This document shows positions 32,481-40,996 of a DNA stretch of 53,027 nt, piece after piece (the first letter of the stretch is position 1; the number at the start of each line of letters is the position of its first letter). The stretch comes from a bacterium (GTDB taxonomy: Bacteria > Chlamydiota > Chlamydiia > Chlamydiales > SM23-39): the NCBI GenBank assembly GCA_021811265.1, contig JAJZPH010000009.1:1-53027 (forward strand), written 5' to 3'. A model generated the notes under the pieces. That model ran no database searches. It was not told where the DNA came from and was given only the letters and a program-made list of their open reading frames with translations. Position numbers and translations under genes: made by a program.

Positions 32481-33917
32481 CTATTCTGTTGGTGAAAAGG
32501 CGGCAAACGCCTCTTCATTTGCTTTGATGTTTGCCGGGGCAAAGTTGGCGAATTGCGCAAGCTCTTTTCGGAAAGTGAGAAAGACCGATCCCACACCGCC
32601 ATGGCGGTTTTTGGCAATGATGAGTTCGGCTTGCCCTGGTTTGTCATAAGAATCGTAGTAGTCTCTGCGCAAAAGCAGCATCACGACGTCGGAGTCCTGT
32701 TCTACGCTTCCCGATTCGCGAAGATCGCTCATCATGGGACGATGGCCCTGGCGCTCTTCCACTTTACGGGAAAGCTGTGAGAGGCAGAGTATGGGAATGT
32801 TGAGCTCGCGAGCGAGATTTTTGAGAAGGCGCGAGATTTCGGAAATTTCATTTTGGCGGTTCTCAATAGAGCGCATCGTTCCCGACCCGGAAAGCAGTTG
32901 TAGATAATCGATGACGAGAAATTGGATGTTATAGGCTTCTTTCATGCGCCGTGCGCGGGCTCTGAGGTCGGTTACTTTGATGCCAGGCTGATCGTCGATG
33001 ATCAGCGTATGTTTTTGCATTGCGTTGATGCAGGAAACGATACGCTGGTATTCGTTTCCATTCAGAGCGCCTGTTTTGATCTTGTCCGATTCAATCTCTG
33101 ATTGTGAGCAGATGATGCGATGCAGCAGTTGTTCTGCGCTCATCTCGAGAGAAAAAATACCTACTGGTTTGCGATCGCGGAAACAGACGTTTTCTGCAAT
33201 GTTGAGTGCAAGTGCTGTTTTTCCCATTGCCGGTCTTGAGGCGAGTATGATGAGATTGGAGTTATTCATTCCGTTGATGAGTTTGTCCAGATCTACAAAA
33301 TGGGTAGGTAGTCCTGTGACATAGGCCTCTTTGGGCCCTTTGAGCTGGTAGGCTTCTTGCCTTTCTTGCAGCTCTTTGAGATAGGGAAGCTTTGATTCCG
33401 ATTTGGCCCCGGAGATCAAATCCTTCAGAAGGATGATCTGCTGGGTATTTGTAGATTGAGAGATCTGAAAAAACTTTGCTTGCGCTTCATCGAGAAGCTC
33501 CGAAACATCTTGCGGCTCTGCAAGAGACTGCTTTTCGATCTCTTGCGCAGTGAAAACCATCTGCCGCAAAATGGATTTGTCTTTGACGAGCTTAACATAT
33601 TCTTCTATGTAGGCAGAGGTCCCTGCATATTGCGCAAGGGAGGTGAGGTAAGAAATGCCTCCAATCTCTTCGAGCTTTCCATCTCTTTTGAGAAATTCTG
33701 CAATGATGTGGACATCGGCCGGCTGATCCTTGTGATAGGCTTCGGAGAGCGACGAAAAGATTGTCTGATGCTCTTTGTAAAAAAAGTCCGACTCTGTCAG
33801 TCCATCTGCAGCAATGTTGAGGCTGTTGATGCTGGTCAGCATGCAGCCAAGAACCATCATTTCTGATTCTTTGGAGTTGGGAGTGGTTTTGATTTTCAGA
33901 GTTTTTTCTTTGGACAT
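32481..33917 (-). CDS. dnaB: Replicative DNA helicase DnaB
   Basis: A 478-residue hexameric helicase. N-terminal domain: SKESEMMVLGCMLTS and DFFYKEHQTIFSSL. The RecA-like motor contains Walker A ASRPAMGKTALALN, GIFSLEMSAEQLL, Walker B FLVIDYLQLL, and DLRESGSVEQDSDVVMLL. It unwinds the fork ahead of DNA polymerase III. No intein. In C. trachomatis dnaB (CT497) neighbours mnmG (CT498); here an island with the protease and membrane proteins separates them. Confidence 0.96.
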   Translation of the reverse strand: MSKEKTLKIKTTPNSKESEMMVLGCMLTSINSLNIAADGLTESDFFYKEHQTIFSSLSEAYHKDQPADVHIIAEFLKRDGKLEEIGGISYLTSLAQYAGTSAYIEEYVKLVKDKSILRQMVFTAQEIEKQSLAEPQDVSELLDEAQAKFFQISQSTNTQQIILLKDLISGAKSESKLPYLKELQERQEAYQLKGPKEAYVTGLPTHFVDLDKLINGMNNSNLIILASRPAMGKTALALNIAENVCFRDRKPVGIFSLEMSAEQLLHRIICSQSEIESDKIKTGALNGNEYQRIVSCINAMQKHTLIIDDQPGIKVTDLRARARRMKEAYNIQFLVIDYLQLLSGSGTMRSIENRQNEISEISRLLKNLARELNIPILCLSQLSRKVEERQGHRPMMSDLRESGSVEQDSDVVMLLLRRDYYDSYDKPGQAELIIAKNRHGGVGSVFLTFRKELAQFANFAPANIKANEEAFAAFSPTE

Positions 33918-34038
33918 CTGGTTTTGGAGGGCTGTTTTTACAGAACCATAGCAAAATTTGTTTTATACCGAAACAACTTGTCCGTTGCCTTCCGCTGAAC
34001 GCGTACGCGAGAACAAATCCATAATGCTTTTTCGAGAA

Positions 34039-34128
34039 CGGAAAGAGAGGGATTCGAACCCTCGATACCCCTTTATAGGGTATGCGTCCTTAGCAGGGAC
34101 GTGCTTTCGACCACTCAGCCATCTTTCC
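34039..34128 (-). tRNA. tRNA-Ser (GCT)
   Basis: A 90-base class II tRNA on the minus strand. Acceptor GGAAAGA pairs with TCTTTCC; anticodon stem-loop CGTCC-CTGCTAA-GGACG gives anticodon GCT, which reads AGC and AGU; the long variable arm is a stem of ATACCC/GGGGTAT type, typical of serine; the T arm is GAGGG-TTCGAAT-CCCTC. CCA is not encoded. It lies between dnaB and the CT490-like gene. Confidence 0.95.
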
Positions 34129-34233
34129 CAAAGGTAAAAGAGGAAGTGTAGCTTCTTTTTCGTTTTTACGGCAAGAAATGGTCAATGTTTTACTGATTTT
34201 TTAAAAACTGCAGAAGAAGAGTTTAAAAAAAAT

Positions 34234-35073
34234 TTATTCGATCTGATAGGTTTGCGAAAAGCGTTTGCCATTCAAAGCATTCCAGTAGGAAGACATCTGA
34301 GAACCATCGGGATTTTGCACTTTGATCTGAATAACAGGGAGAAAAACCTCGGTGGTCTTGCGAATGGCGAAATCGCTTCCAAAAGCTGATTTGGCAACAC
34401 TTTCGATCTGTGCACTTCGAAATTTGCGAGGAAGACGGCTCGATTTACGGGCAGGATTTGTGACAAACCATTCATCCAAAGCTGTTTCAGGATATACGTA
34501 GAGCTTTGGATTTTCTAAGTGCAAGCGAAAGCGATTTCCATGCTGGACAATTAGGTTTTTGAGACGACATTTGTCGAGCCAGATATCGAGTATTTCATCT
34601 TCGATTTTTAGATGTTTGCTCAGCTGATCTCGGTCCGCCACATCTCCATAGGCAGAAAGAGCATTGATCACTTTAAAATCTTCGCGATCTGCATTGGCTA
34701 AGATGCAATCCATAAAGCCGTGGGTTTTTTCCCAGGAAGAGGCGTTGAGCACCATCTCTCCATCAATCAAGCTCCAAAGAATTAGACCTTCGCAAGTCTT
34801 TTGTTGCGAACGCGTATATTTTACTTCCATGAGCAGATAGGGGTGAAACTCGACAGTGGGCTCTAAAAAACTATGATATTTATCTTTTAATAGCTCTTTT
34901 TTGTGTTTTTCCATGATCCATTCAGGAGAGAAGCGTGCTTCGAGCGTTTGGAACTTTCCGATGTTTAGCCTGTCCAAGAGCCAATTTCTTGCGTCTGAAT
35001 AATGCAGCCAGGACCAAAAAAGCAGCAAACCTCCAGAAAAGGTTAAAAAAAGGGTAGAAAAAAAACGACCCAT
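34234..35073 (-). CDS. Conserved chlamydial hypothetical next to rho (CT490-like)
   Basis: A 279-residue protein with one N-terminal hydrophobic segment (about 3-24 in MGRFFSTLFLTFSGGLLLF), so either membrane-anchored or exported. The rest is soluble and contains DRDQLSKHLKIEDEILDIWLDKCRLKNLI, which resembles a winged-helix fold. By position it matches the C. trachomatis gene CT490 adjacent to rho, but I cannot confirm sequence homology. ATG 35073 with an AGGGG site is preferred over the TTG at 35094. No function is known. Confidence 0.72.
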   Translation of the reverse strand: MGRFFSTLFLTFSGGLLLFWSWLHYSDARNWLLDRLNIGKFQTLEARFSPEWIMEKHKKELLKDKYHSFLEPTVEFHPYLLMEVKYTRSQQKTCEGLILWSLIDGEMVLNASSWEKTHGFMDCILANADREDFKVINALSAYGDVADRDQLSKHLKIEDEILDIWLDKCRLKNLIVQHGNRFRLHLENPKLYVYPETALDEWFVTNPARKSSRLPRKFRSAQIESVAKSAFGSDFAIRKTTEVFLPVIQIKVQNPDGSQMSSYWNALNGKRFSQTYQIE

Positions 35074-35125
35074 AGCAACCCCTAGAAATGTCAAGACACT
35101 CCATGGCGTAGTTTAAAAAATTTCT

Positions 35126-36508
35126 TTATTCTTTCATAGATAAAAGAAATTCTGTGTTGCTATTTGTTTTCTTGAGACGGCTCAAGAGTAAATTCATAGC
35201 ATCGAGCGGCGTCAAATCGGCAAGAGCTTGTCGCAAGAGATAGATTTTTTCCAATTCTTCTGGATGATAGAGAAGCTCTTCTTTTCTCGTGCCGCTCTTG
35301 ATCAGATCGATGGCTGGGTAGGTGCGTCTGTCGGCAAGTCTGCGGTCGAGCACCAGTTCCATATTGCCCGTGCCCTTAAACTCTTCGAAGATCACTTCGT
35401 CCATTCTCGATCCCGTGTCGATCAGAGCTGTTGCAATGATGGTAAGAGAGCCACCATGCTCAATGTTGCGCGCAGCCCCGAAGAAACGCTTGGGCTTGTG
35501 CAGAGCATTTGCATCGACACCGCCGGTGAGGATTTTTCCCGAATGGGGCTGCACGGTATTATAGGCGCGCGCTAGCCTTGTCAGAGAGTCGAGAAGGATC
35601 ACTACGTCATGGCCACATTCCACTAAACGCTTTGCCTTTTCGATCACCATGTCGGCAATTTGTACGTGTCTTTCGGGCGGTTCGTCAAAGGTAGAGGAGA
35701 CCACTTCGCCTTTCACGCTGCGAATCATGTCGGTCACCTCTTCAGGCCTTTCGTCGATCAGAAGAACGATCAAGAAGGCTTCGGGGTTGTTGTTCTCTAT
35801 GGCATTTGCGATGTTTTGCAGTAAAACCGTTTTGCCCGACTTGGGAGGAGAGACAATGAGCGCTCTTTGCCCTTTGCCGATCGGAGCTGCCAAATCCAGC
35901 ACACGAGTGGAAAATTTTTCTTTTCCAGTCTCCATGATGAGTCGTTTGTTGGGATAGAGCGGCGTTAGATTTTCAAAAAGGACGCGGTCTTTCAACTCGT
36001 CGGGAGTTTTCTCGTTAATAGTTTCCACCTTGAGAAGAGCAAAATATTTTTCTTTTTCTTTGGGAGAGCGAATGGAGCCCGAAAGAGTATCTCCCTTGCG
36101 CAAGTCGAATCTTCGGATCTGGGCGGGAGAAACGTAAATGTCTTCTGCAGAGGGAAGGTAGTTGTAATTGGGCGATCGCAAAAACCCAAAGCCGTCGGGA
36201 AGAATTTCCAAACACCCCTCTCCGTAGAGAACCTCGGCAGGATGGGTGGAAAGGGTTTTGACAATTTCAAAAACCATTTGCGATTTGGTCAGACCGCCAA
36301 TATTGTGCAGCCCTATGGATTTTGCAAAGGTGTTGAGTTCCTCGATATTCATGCGTTGGAGAGAAGAGATTTTTGTGATGTTTTTAGGAGGAGGTGGTGG
36401 GGCTTCTTCTTGAGGGACTGCCTCTTCTTTAGGGGTTTCTTGCTCAAGATTTTTTTTATGCCGGACGAGAGGTGGGGGAATGATCTTGTTCTCTTCGTTC
36501 ATAGTCAT
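35126..36508 (-). CDS. rho: Transcription termination factor Rho
   Basis: A 460-residue hexameric RNA helicase. A Pro/Glu-rich N-terminal extension (about 1-45, with PPPPPK) precedes the Rho N-domain ([18 protein letters not shown]) and the RNA-binding cold-shock fold ([36 protein letters not shown]). The ATPase domain has Walker [27 protein letters not shown] and the C-terminal [20 protein letters not shown]. An AAGGAG site precedes the ATG, which overlaps the coaE stop by 4 bases. The gene order rho-coaE-polA-sppA is conserved in chlamydiae. Confidence 0.97.
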   Translation of the reverse strand: MTMNEENKIIPPPLVRHKKNLEQETPKEEAVPQEEAPPPPPKNITKISSLQRMNIEELNTFAKSIGLHNIGGLTKSQMVFEIVKTLSTHPAEVLYGEGCLEILPDGFGFLRSPNYNYLPSAEDIYVSPAQIRRFDLRKGDTLSGSIRSPKEKEKYFALLKVETINEKTPDELKDRVLFENLTPLYPNKRLIMETGKEKFSTRVLDLAAPIGKGQRALIVSPPKSGKTVLLQNIANAIENNNPEAFLIVLLIDERPEEVTDMIRSVKGEVVSSTFDEPPERHVQIADMVIEKAKRLVECGHDVVILLDSLTRLARAYNTVQPHSGKILTGGVDANALHKPKRFFGAARNIEHGGSLTIIATALIDTGSRMDEVIFEEFKGTGNMELVLDRRLADRRTYPAIDLIKSGTRKEELLYHPEELEKIYLLRQALADLTPLDAMNLLLSRLKKTNSNTEFLLSMKE

Positions 36509-37128
36509 GGAACTCCTTTGGGTAAAAATGGGTTTTTAATAAGGACAGATAAACTCTTCATAAAACTTTGTGCCTTTCTTTTCAAATCTTTGAGGCTTCC
36601 GTTATTTTCAATGACAAAATGAGATTTTTTTTTCTTTTCCTCAATGGAAAGAAGGCGAGAAGTTCGTGCATTGTAATCTATGTTTTTGCAGAGGGATCTG
36701 CATGTTTCTTCGGCCCGAACGAGAGTCACAATGATGTCGTATTCCTTTTCTTTCTTTGTTTCAAACAACAGTGGAATCTCCACTACAAAGATGAAATCTT
36801 TTCCTTTGAGTCGCTCTTTTTGATAGCGCTGTTCAATTTCTTTGAAGGCATAAGGGTGGAGAAGTTTTTCAAGGGCGTTTAGTTTTTTTGGGTTGTTAAA
36901 AACCTCTGTTGCAACTTTTTTTCGGTCTATTTTCCTGCCCACTCGAACTTCTTTGCCGAGAAGATGGATTACCTGTCTGCCAAGAAGAGTCTGAGAGGAG
37001 CTCAGCAGATCATGGACAATCTGGTCTGCATCCACTACTATGGCGCCCATTTTTTTCAGAAAGCCGCAAAAAGTCGATTTTCCGGACGAAATACCGCCTG
37101 TAATGGCAATTTTTTTCGAATTTAACAT
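36505..37128 (-). CDS. coaE: Dephospho-CoA kinase
   Basis: A 207-residue P-loop kinase catalysing the last step of coenzyme A synthesis. Motifs: [12 protein letters not shown] (ATP loop), [24 protein letters not shown], and [16 protein letters not shown] 37128 is used; it overlaps the polA stop by 7 bases, and the upstream residues MGR lie wholly inside polA. Its stop overlaps the rho start. Length is normal. Confidence 0.94.
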   Translation of the reverse strand: MLNSKKIAITGGISSGKSTFCGFLKKMGAIVVDADQIVHDLLSSSQTLLGRQVIHLLGKEVRVGRKIDRKKVATEVFNNPKKLNALEKLLHPYAFKEIEQRYQKERLKGKDFIFVVEIPLLFETKKEKEYDIIVTLVRAEETCRSLCKNIDYNARTSRLLSIEEKKKKSHFVIENNGSLKDLKRKAQSFMKSLSVLIKNPFLPKGVP

Positions 37129-39797
37129 TCTGCCCAATTTTTTCCTACTTCTATGTCTACTAGTAGCGGCACTTGTAAAGAAAATACATTTTCCATTTTT
37201 TCTTTAACCAGTTGTTGAAAAAAGGGAATCTCTTCATCTGGAAGCTCAAAGATCAACTCATCATGGATTTGTAGAATCATAAAACCTTTGCAACTTGTTT
37301 TTTGAAGGGATTTGTCGATTTCGATCATGGAAATTTTGATCAGATCGGCAGCGGTTCCCTGCAGGGGGGTGTTAATAGCTAGCCTTTGAGCCTGAGCTCT
37401 CACGGCTGGATTTTTATTGTGGATTTCTGGGATGGGCCTTCGCCTTCCCGTGATGGTTGTGGCAACGCCCGTTTTGGCAGCAATTTCTTTTAAGGATTCA
37501 AGGTAGTCGGAGATCTTTTGATAGCGTTGAAAATAGGTTTCGATGAAGTAGGCTGCCTCTTTTTGGGAAATATTGAGCTCTTGCGCAAGGCCAAAGGGCC
37601 CTTGCCCATAGAGAATGCCAAAATTTACCGTCTTGGCAATCTGTCGCATTTCTTGTGTCACCGCATCTTCTTTTACATTGAAGATAAGCGAAGCTGTATG
37701 GAGGTGGATATCCTGTCCTTCGCGAAAGGCTCTGATGAGTTCGGGATCTTCGCTAAAATGGGCGAGTAGCCTCAGTTCGATTTGCGAATAATCGGCAGAT
37801 AGATAGCTCCATCCCTCTTTTTGCGGCCGAAAACCTTGGCGAATCTTTTTTCCCTCTTCGGATCGTACGGGAATGTTTTGCAAATTGGGATCTTGACAAG
37901 AGAGGCGGCCCGTTGCTGTCATCGACTGATTGAATGTTGCGTGGATGCGTCCCGTTTTTGGGTTGATCTGAAAGGGCAGTGTTTCTACATAAGTTGAAGA
38001 GAGTTTGCTCAAAGCGCGGTAGTTTAAAATTTTTTCCACAACGGGAGAGAGGTGCTTCATTTTTTCCAGAACATCTGCTGCAGTAGAGAGCTCTGCGCCT
38101 TTTTTTGTACGAGGGGAAGGCAGCTGCAAATCGTGGTAGAGCACTTCGCCTAGTTGCTTGGGAGAGTTGAGGTTGAACTCTTTGCCCACAATCTGAAAGA
38201 TCTCTTGCTCTAACAACTTTAACTTGTGGGAAAATTCAGAGGAGAGCTTGGAAAAAATTTCCACATCGATGAAGATGCCTTTTCTCTCCATTTGCATGAG
38301 CACTGCGATGAGCGGCATTTCAATTTCATAGAACACCAAATGGAGAGATTTCTTTTCGATTTCTTTTTTGAAAAGATCATAGAGTCGTATGGTAAAATCC
38401 ACGTCTTCCGAGCAGTATTCTGCCACCTTCTCTATGGCTACATCCTTCATAGAGATTTCGTTTTTTCCCTTCGAGATGAGATCTTCGATGGGGATTTTTT
38501 TATGCTGGAAATATTCCAAAGCAAGCCGATCCAGATTGTGTTGTCTATCCTGTGGCTGCAAAAGATAGGAGGCAATCAGGGTGTCAAAAGAAAGAGAAGA
38601 AATATGAATTCCTGCATTGCAAAGGACGTGGAGGTCATATTTGATATTGTGCCCATAGAATTGATGGCGAGTGCCTTCCAATAATTCTTTGAGAGAAGAG
38701 AGCACAAACTCTTTTGTGAGGGTCCCATTGCAAGGAATATAAAAAGCCTCTCCAGGAGTATGACCAATGCCAATGCCTACCAATTCCGCGTCCAAAGGGC
38801 GGATGGAAGTTGTCTCTGTGTCGATGCAGAGCTCTTGGATGGAGCTAAGCTGCCGCAAAAGTTCCAAAAAGGCCTCTTCGCTGTTGATGAGAGTGTAGAT
38901 TTTTTTTTCTACTTGTATTGTTTTTGGAGTAGGTGTTTCTGTAGGCAGTTGGAGTTCGGATAAGAATTTTAAAAACTTCATTTCCTGAAAGAAGGATTGT
39001 AAGCGTGCAAGGTCTTTTTCTTTTATCTGAAAAAACTCCAAGTCATGAGGTATTTCCACTGCCGTATTCAAAGTGGCCAGCTCTTTGCTCATGAGCGCTA
39101 TTGCTTTTTGTGCCAAAAAACTCTCTCTTTTCTTTTCACTTGCAATTTCTTCGGGATGTTCGAAAATTGCTTCCAAGCTTCCTAATTTTTGCAGAAGAAG
39201 GCTTGCTGTTTTGGGACCGAAACCTTCAATTCCGGGGATGTTGTCGGAGGCATCTCCGACGATGGCGAGATAATCGAGCATCTGTTTGGGCGCAACGCCG
39301 AAAAGCTCTTCGACTTTTTTCGCATCGATGATCAGATTTTCTTTTTGCGCATTGAGAACCAAAATCGATTCATCGACAAGCTGGTAGAGATCCTTGTCCG
39401 AGGTGCAAAGGACAGACTGCAGCTGCTTCTTTTTGCTCCAAATGGCAACTGTTGCCATGGTGTCGTCTGCTTCTACTTCTGATACGCACAGAACGGGAAT
39501 CCCTGCCATTTCACAATAATCATAGGCCCTCTCAAACTGCAGCAGCAGATCTTCCGGAGCTCCTTTGCGATGCATTTTATACTCTGCATACACCTTTCTT
39601 CGAGACTCTTTATTTCCAGGGCCGTCGAAAACGGCAACCATGTATTTAGGAGAAAACTCTTTGCGCAATTTTTCGATAGATTGAATGAACCCATAAAGAG
39701 CATGGGTAGATTCTCCCTTATCGTTAGTCATGGGACGGATAGCGTAATAGCAGCGAAAGAGATAGTTGACCGCGTCAATGATAAAAATCTTTTCCAT
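37122..39797 (-). CDS. polA: DNA polymerase I
   Basis: An 891-residue three-domain polymerase. 5' nuclease domain (about 1-280): FIIDAVNYLFRCYYAI, EVEADDTMATV, LDYLAIVGDASDNIPG. Proofreading domain (about 300-490): the DxE motif CIDTETTS and the later YCSEDVDFT are intact, so 3'-5' exonuclease activity is expected. Polymerase domain: motif A SADYSQIELRLLAHFS, motif B RQIAKTVNFGILYG, motif C LQIHDELIFE. It works in Okazaki-fragment maturation and repair. A GAGG site precedes ATG 39797. Confidence 0.97.
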   Translation of the reverse strand: MEKIFIIDAVNYLFRCYYAIRPMTNDKGESTHALYGFIQSIEKLRKEFSPKYMVAVFDGPGNKESRRKVYAEYKMHRKGAPEDLLLQFERAYDYCEMAGIPVLCVSEVEADDTMATVAIWSKKKQLQSVLCTSDKDLYQLVDESILVLNAQKENLIIDAKKVEELFGVAPKQMLDYLAIVGDASDNIPGIEGFGPKTASLLLQKLGSLEAIFEHPEEIASEKKRESFLAQKAIALMSKELATLNTAVEIPHDLEFFQIKEKDLARLQSFFQEMKFLKFLSELQLPTETPTPKTIQVEKKIYTLINSEEAFLELLRQLSSIQELCIDTETTSIRPLDAELVGIGIGHTPGEAFYIPCNGTLTKEFVLSSLKELLEGTRHQFYGHNIKYDLHVLCNAGIHISSLSFDTLIASYLLQPQDRQHNLDRLALEYFQHKKIPIEDLISKGKNEISMKDVAIEKVAEYCSEDVDFTIRLYDLFKKEIEKKSLHLVFYEIEMPLIAVLMQMERKGIFIDVEIFSKLSSEFSHKLKLLEQEIFQIVGKEFNLNSPKQLGEVLYHDLQLPSPRTKKGAELSTAADVLEKMKHLSPVVEKILNYRALSKLSSTYVETLPFQINPKTGRIHATFNQSMTATGRLSCQDPNLQNIPVRSEEGKKIRQGFRPQKEGWSYLSADYSQIELRLLAHFSEDPELIRAFREGQDIHLHTASLIFNVKEDAVTQEMRQIAKTVNFGILYGQGPFGLAQELNISQKEAAYFIETYFQRYQKISDYLESLKEIAAKTGVATTITGRRRPIPEIHNKNPAVRAQAQRLAINTPLQGTAADLIKISMIEIDKSLQKTSCKGFMILQIHDELIFELPDEEIPFFQQLVKEKMENVFSLQVPLLVDIEVGKNWAEC

Positions 39798-39821
39798 TAC
39801 GCCTCTTTTTAGGACTCTACT

Positions 39822-40874
39822 TCAAGGTAAAGTCCGTTTGGGATCGTAGAGATAGAGAAAGGGCTCTTTAAGATCGCCGATGGGATCTAGTTGGAAGGCA
39901 TGGGTGATCTTTCCCTGAAAGAGATTAAGAGGTACTTGTAAAAAATCTTTCAGGAAGCTGAATTTGGGATAGAGAGCCACAACTTGATATCCTTGTGTTT
40001 CATCGATCTTGGCTGTTTGCAACAGATGACTAAGTGCTTTTTCATAAGAGATGTTTGCCTCGTCGATAAAGCCTCGATTTTGAGCACTTTGAGGATCAAA
40101 CACATGAGCTCCATATTCTTGGATGAGCTTTTCTCGGTCCAATAAGGGCCTGCCCAGACATACGATAGAGACAAATCGTTCGTACAAATACTTTTGAATT
40201 TTTTTCAGAGGCTCTTCTTCTCCAACAGTCCAGGGTCGCGTGGGGTTCATCATATCTTTGTCTTTTCCTTCGCTCAGGGTCAGAGTTTTGATTTCCCATT
40301 TCTTCAAAAGATCGGAGAAGTTGACATAGGGGCCCGAAAGCACGCCCACAGATCCGATGATGCTGACGGGGGAGCTGGAGATATAATCTGCTGCTGCAGC
40401 AATGTACATTCCTCCCGAAGCGCACAGGCCATCTACATAGGCATGAACAGGGAGGTGATATTTTTCTTTATAGGCCATGACTTGTCGGTAAATTGTATCG
40501 GAATCGGTGGATGTCCCTCCTGGAGAATCGATGTGCAACAAAATTCCCTTGATGCGGCCTTCCTTCAATGGTCCCTTTTGTGCATCCAGAAGCTGGCTTT
40601 CGATCTCTTCTGCAGTAAGAGTTGCCTTTCCGATGATTCCATGGATGTCGATGCGCAGGATGACCGGAACTGTGGGGGGCAAAAGATCATCTTTTCCGTC
40701 TACATTGGGCAAGAGTGTGATGGAATGGGGTTCTGATGGCTGCTGGTCGGAGGAAAACAGGTTTATAAAAAAAACGATTGGAATGATGGCAAAGAAAATT
40801 CCGAGGAGCGTGAAAAAAGCTTTAAAAAAAGCGCGCACAGAAGAGAAGAAAATCGATTCTCTTGGAAAAGTCAT
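39822..40874 (-). CDS. sppA: SppA/SohB-type signal peptide peptidase
   Basis: A 350-residue membrane serine protease of the S49 family. One N-terminal membrane helix (about 15-40), then the Clp-like fold with HIDSPGGTSTDSD, the nucleophile in VDGLCASGGMYIAAAADYI, and SIIGSVGVLSGPYVNFSDLL. It matches the short SohB/SppA form. It degrades membrane-retained signal peptides. Same position next to polA as CT494 of C. trachomatis. Confidence 0.92.
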   Translation of the reverse strand: MTFPRESIFFSSVRAFFKAFFTLLGIFFAIIPIVFFINLFSSDQQPSEPHSITLLPNVDGKDDLLPPTVPVILRIDIHGIIGKATLTAEEIESQLLDAQKGPLKEGRIKGILLHIDSPGGTSTDSDTIYRQVMAYKEKYHLPVHAYVDGLCASGGMYIAAAADYISSSPVSIIGSVGVLSGPYVNFSDLLKKWEIKTLTLSEGKDKDMMNPTRPWTVGEEEPLKKIQKYLYERFVSIVCLGRPLLDREKLIQEYGAHVFDPQSAQNRGFIDEANISYEKALSHLLQTAKIDETQGYQVVALYPKFSFLKDFLQVPLNLFQGKITHAFQLDPIGDLKEPFLYLYDPKRTLP

Positions 40875-40961
40875 AGAAACTCTTGGTTGATTTTAGCTTG
40901 ATTATAAAAATCTGCTTGTTTAAATCCCAGAGATCTTGTTGCGCACTTGATAGTTTGCTGG

Positions 40962-40993
40962 AAAAGAGCTGTGGAATATTCCACAGCTCTTTT
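40962..40993 (-). terminator. Perfect 32-base palindromic terminator
   Basis: AAAAGAGCTGTGGAAT is followed directly by its exact inverted copy, giving a 16-bp stem region that ends in TTTT. It begins 3 bases after the stop of the TPR/SEL1 gene on the minus strand, so it should end that transcript before sppA. Confidence 0.85.
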
Positions 40994-40996
40994 GCC

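Noticed and set aside
40194-40736. 180-codon plus-strand frame
   Set aside because: Antisense to sppA, which has all its catalytic motifs; no independent support.
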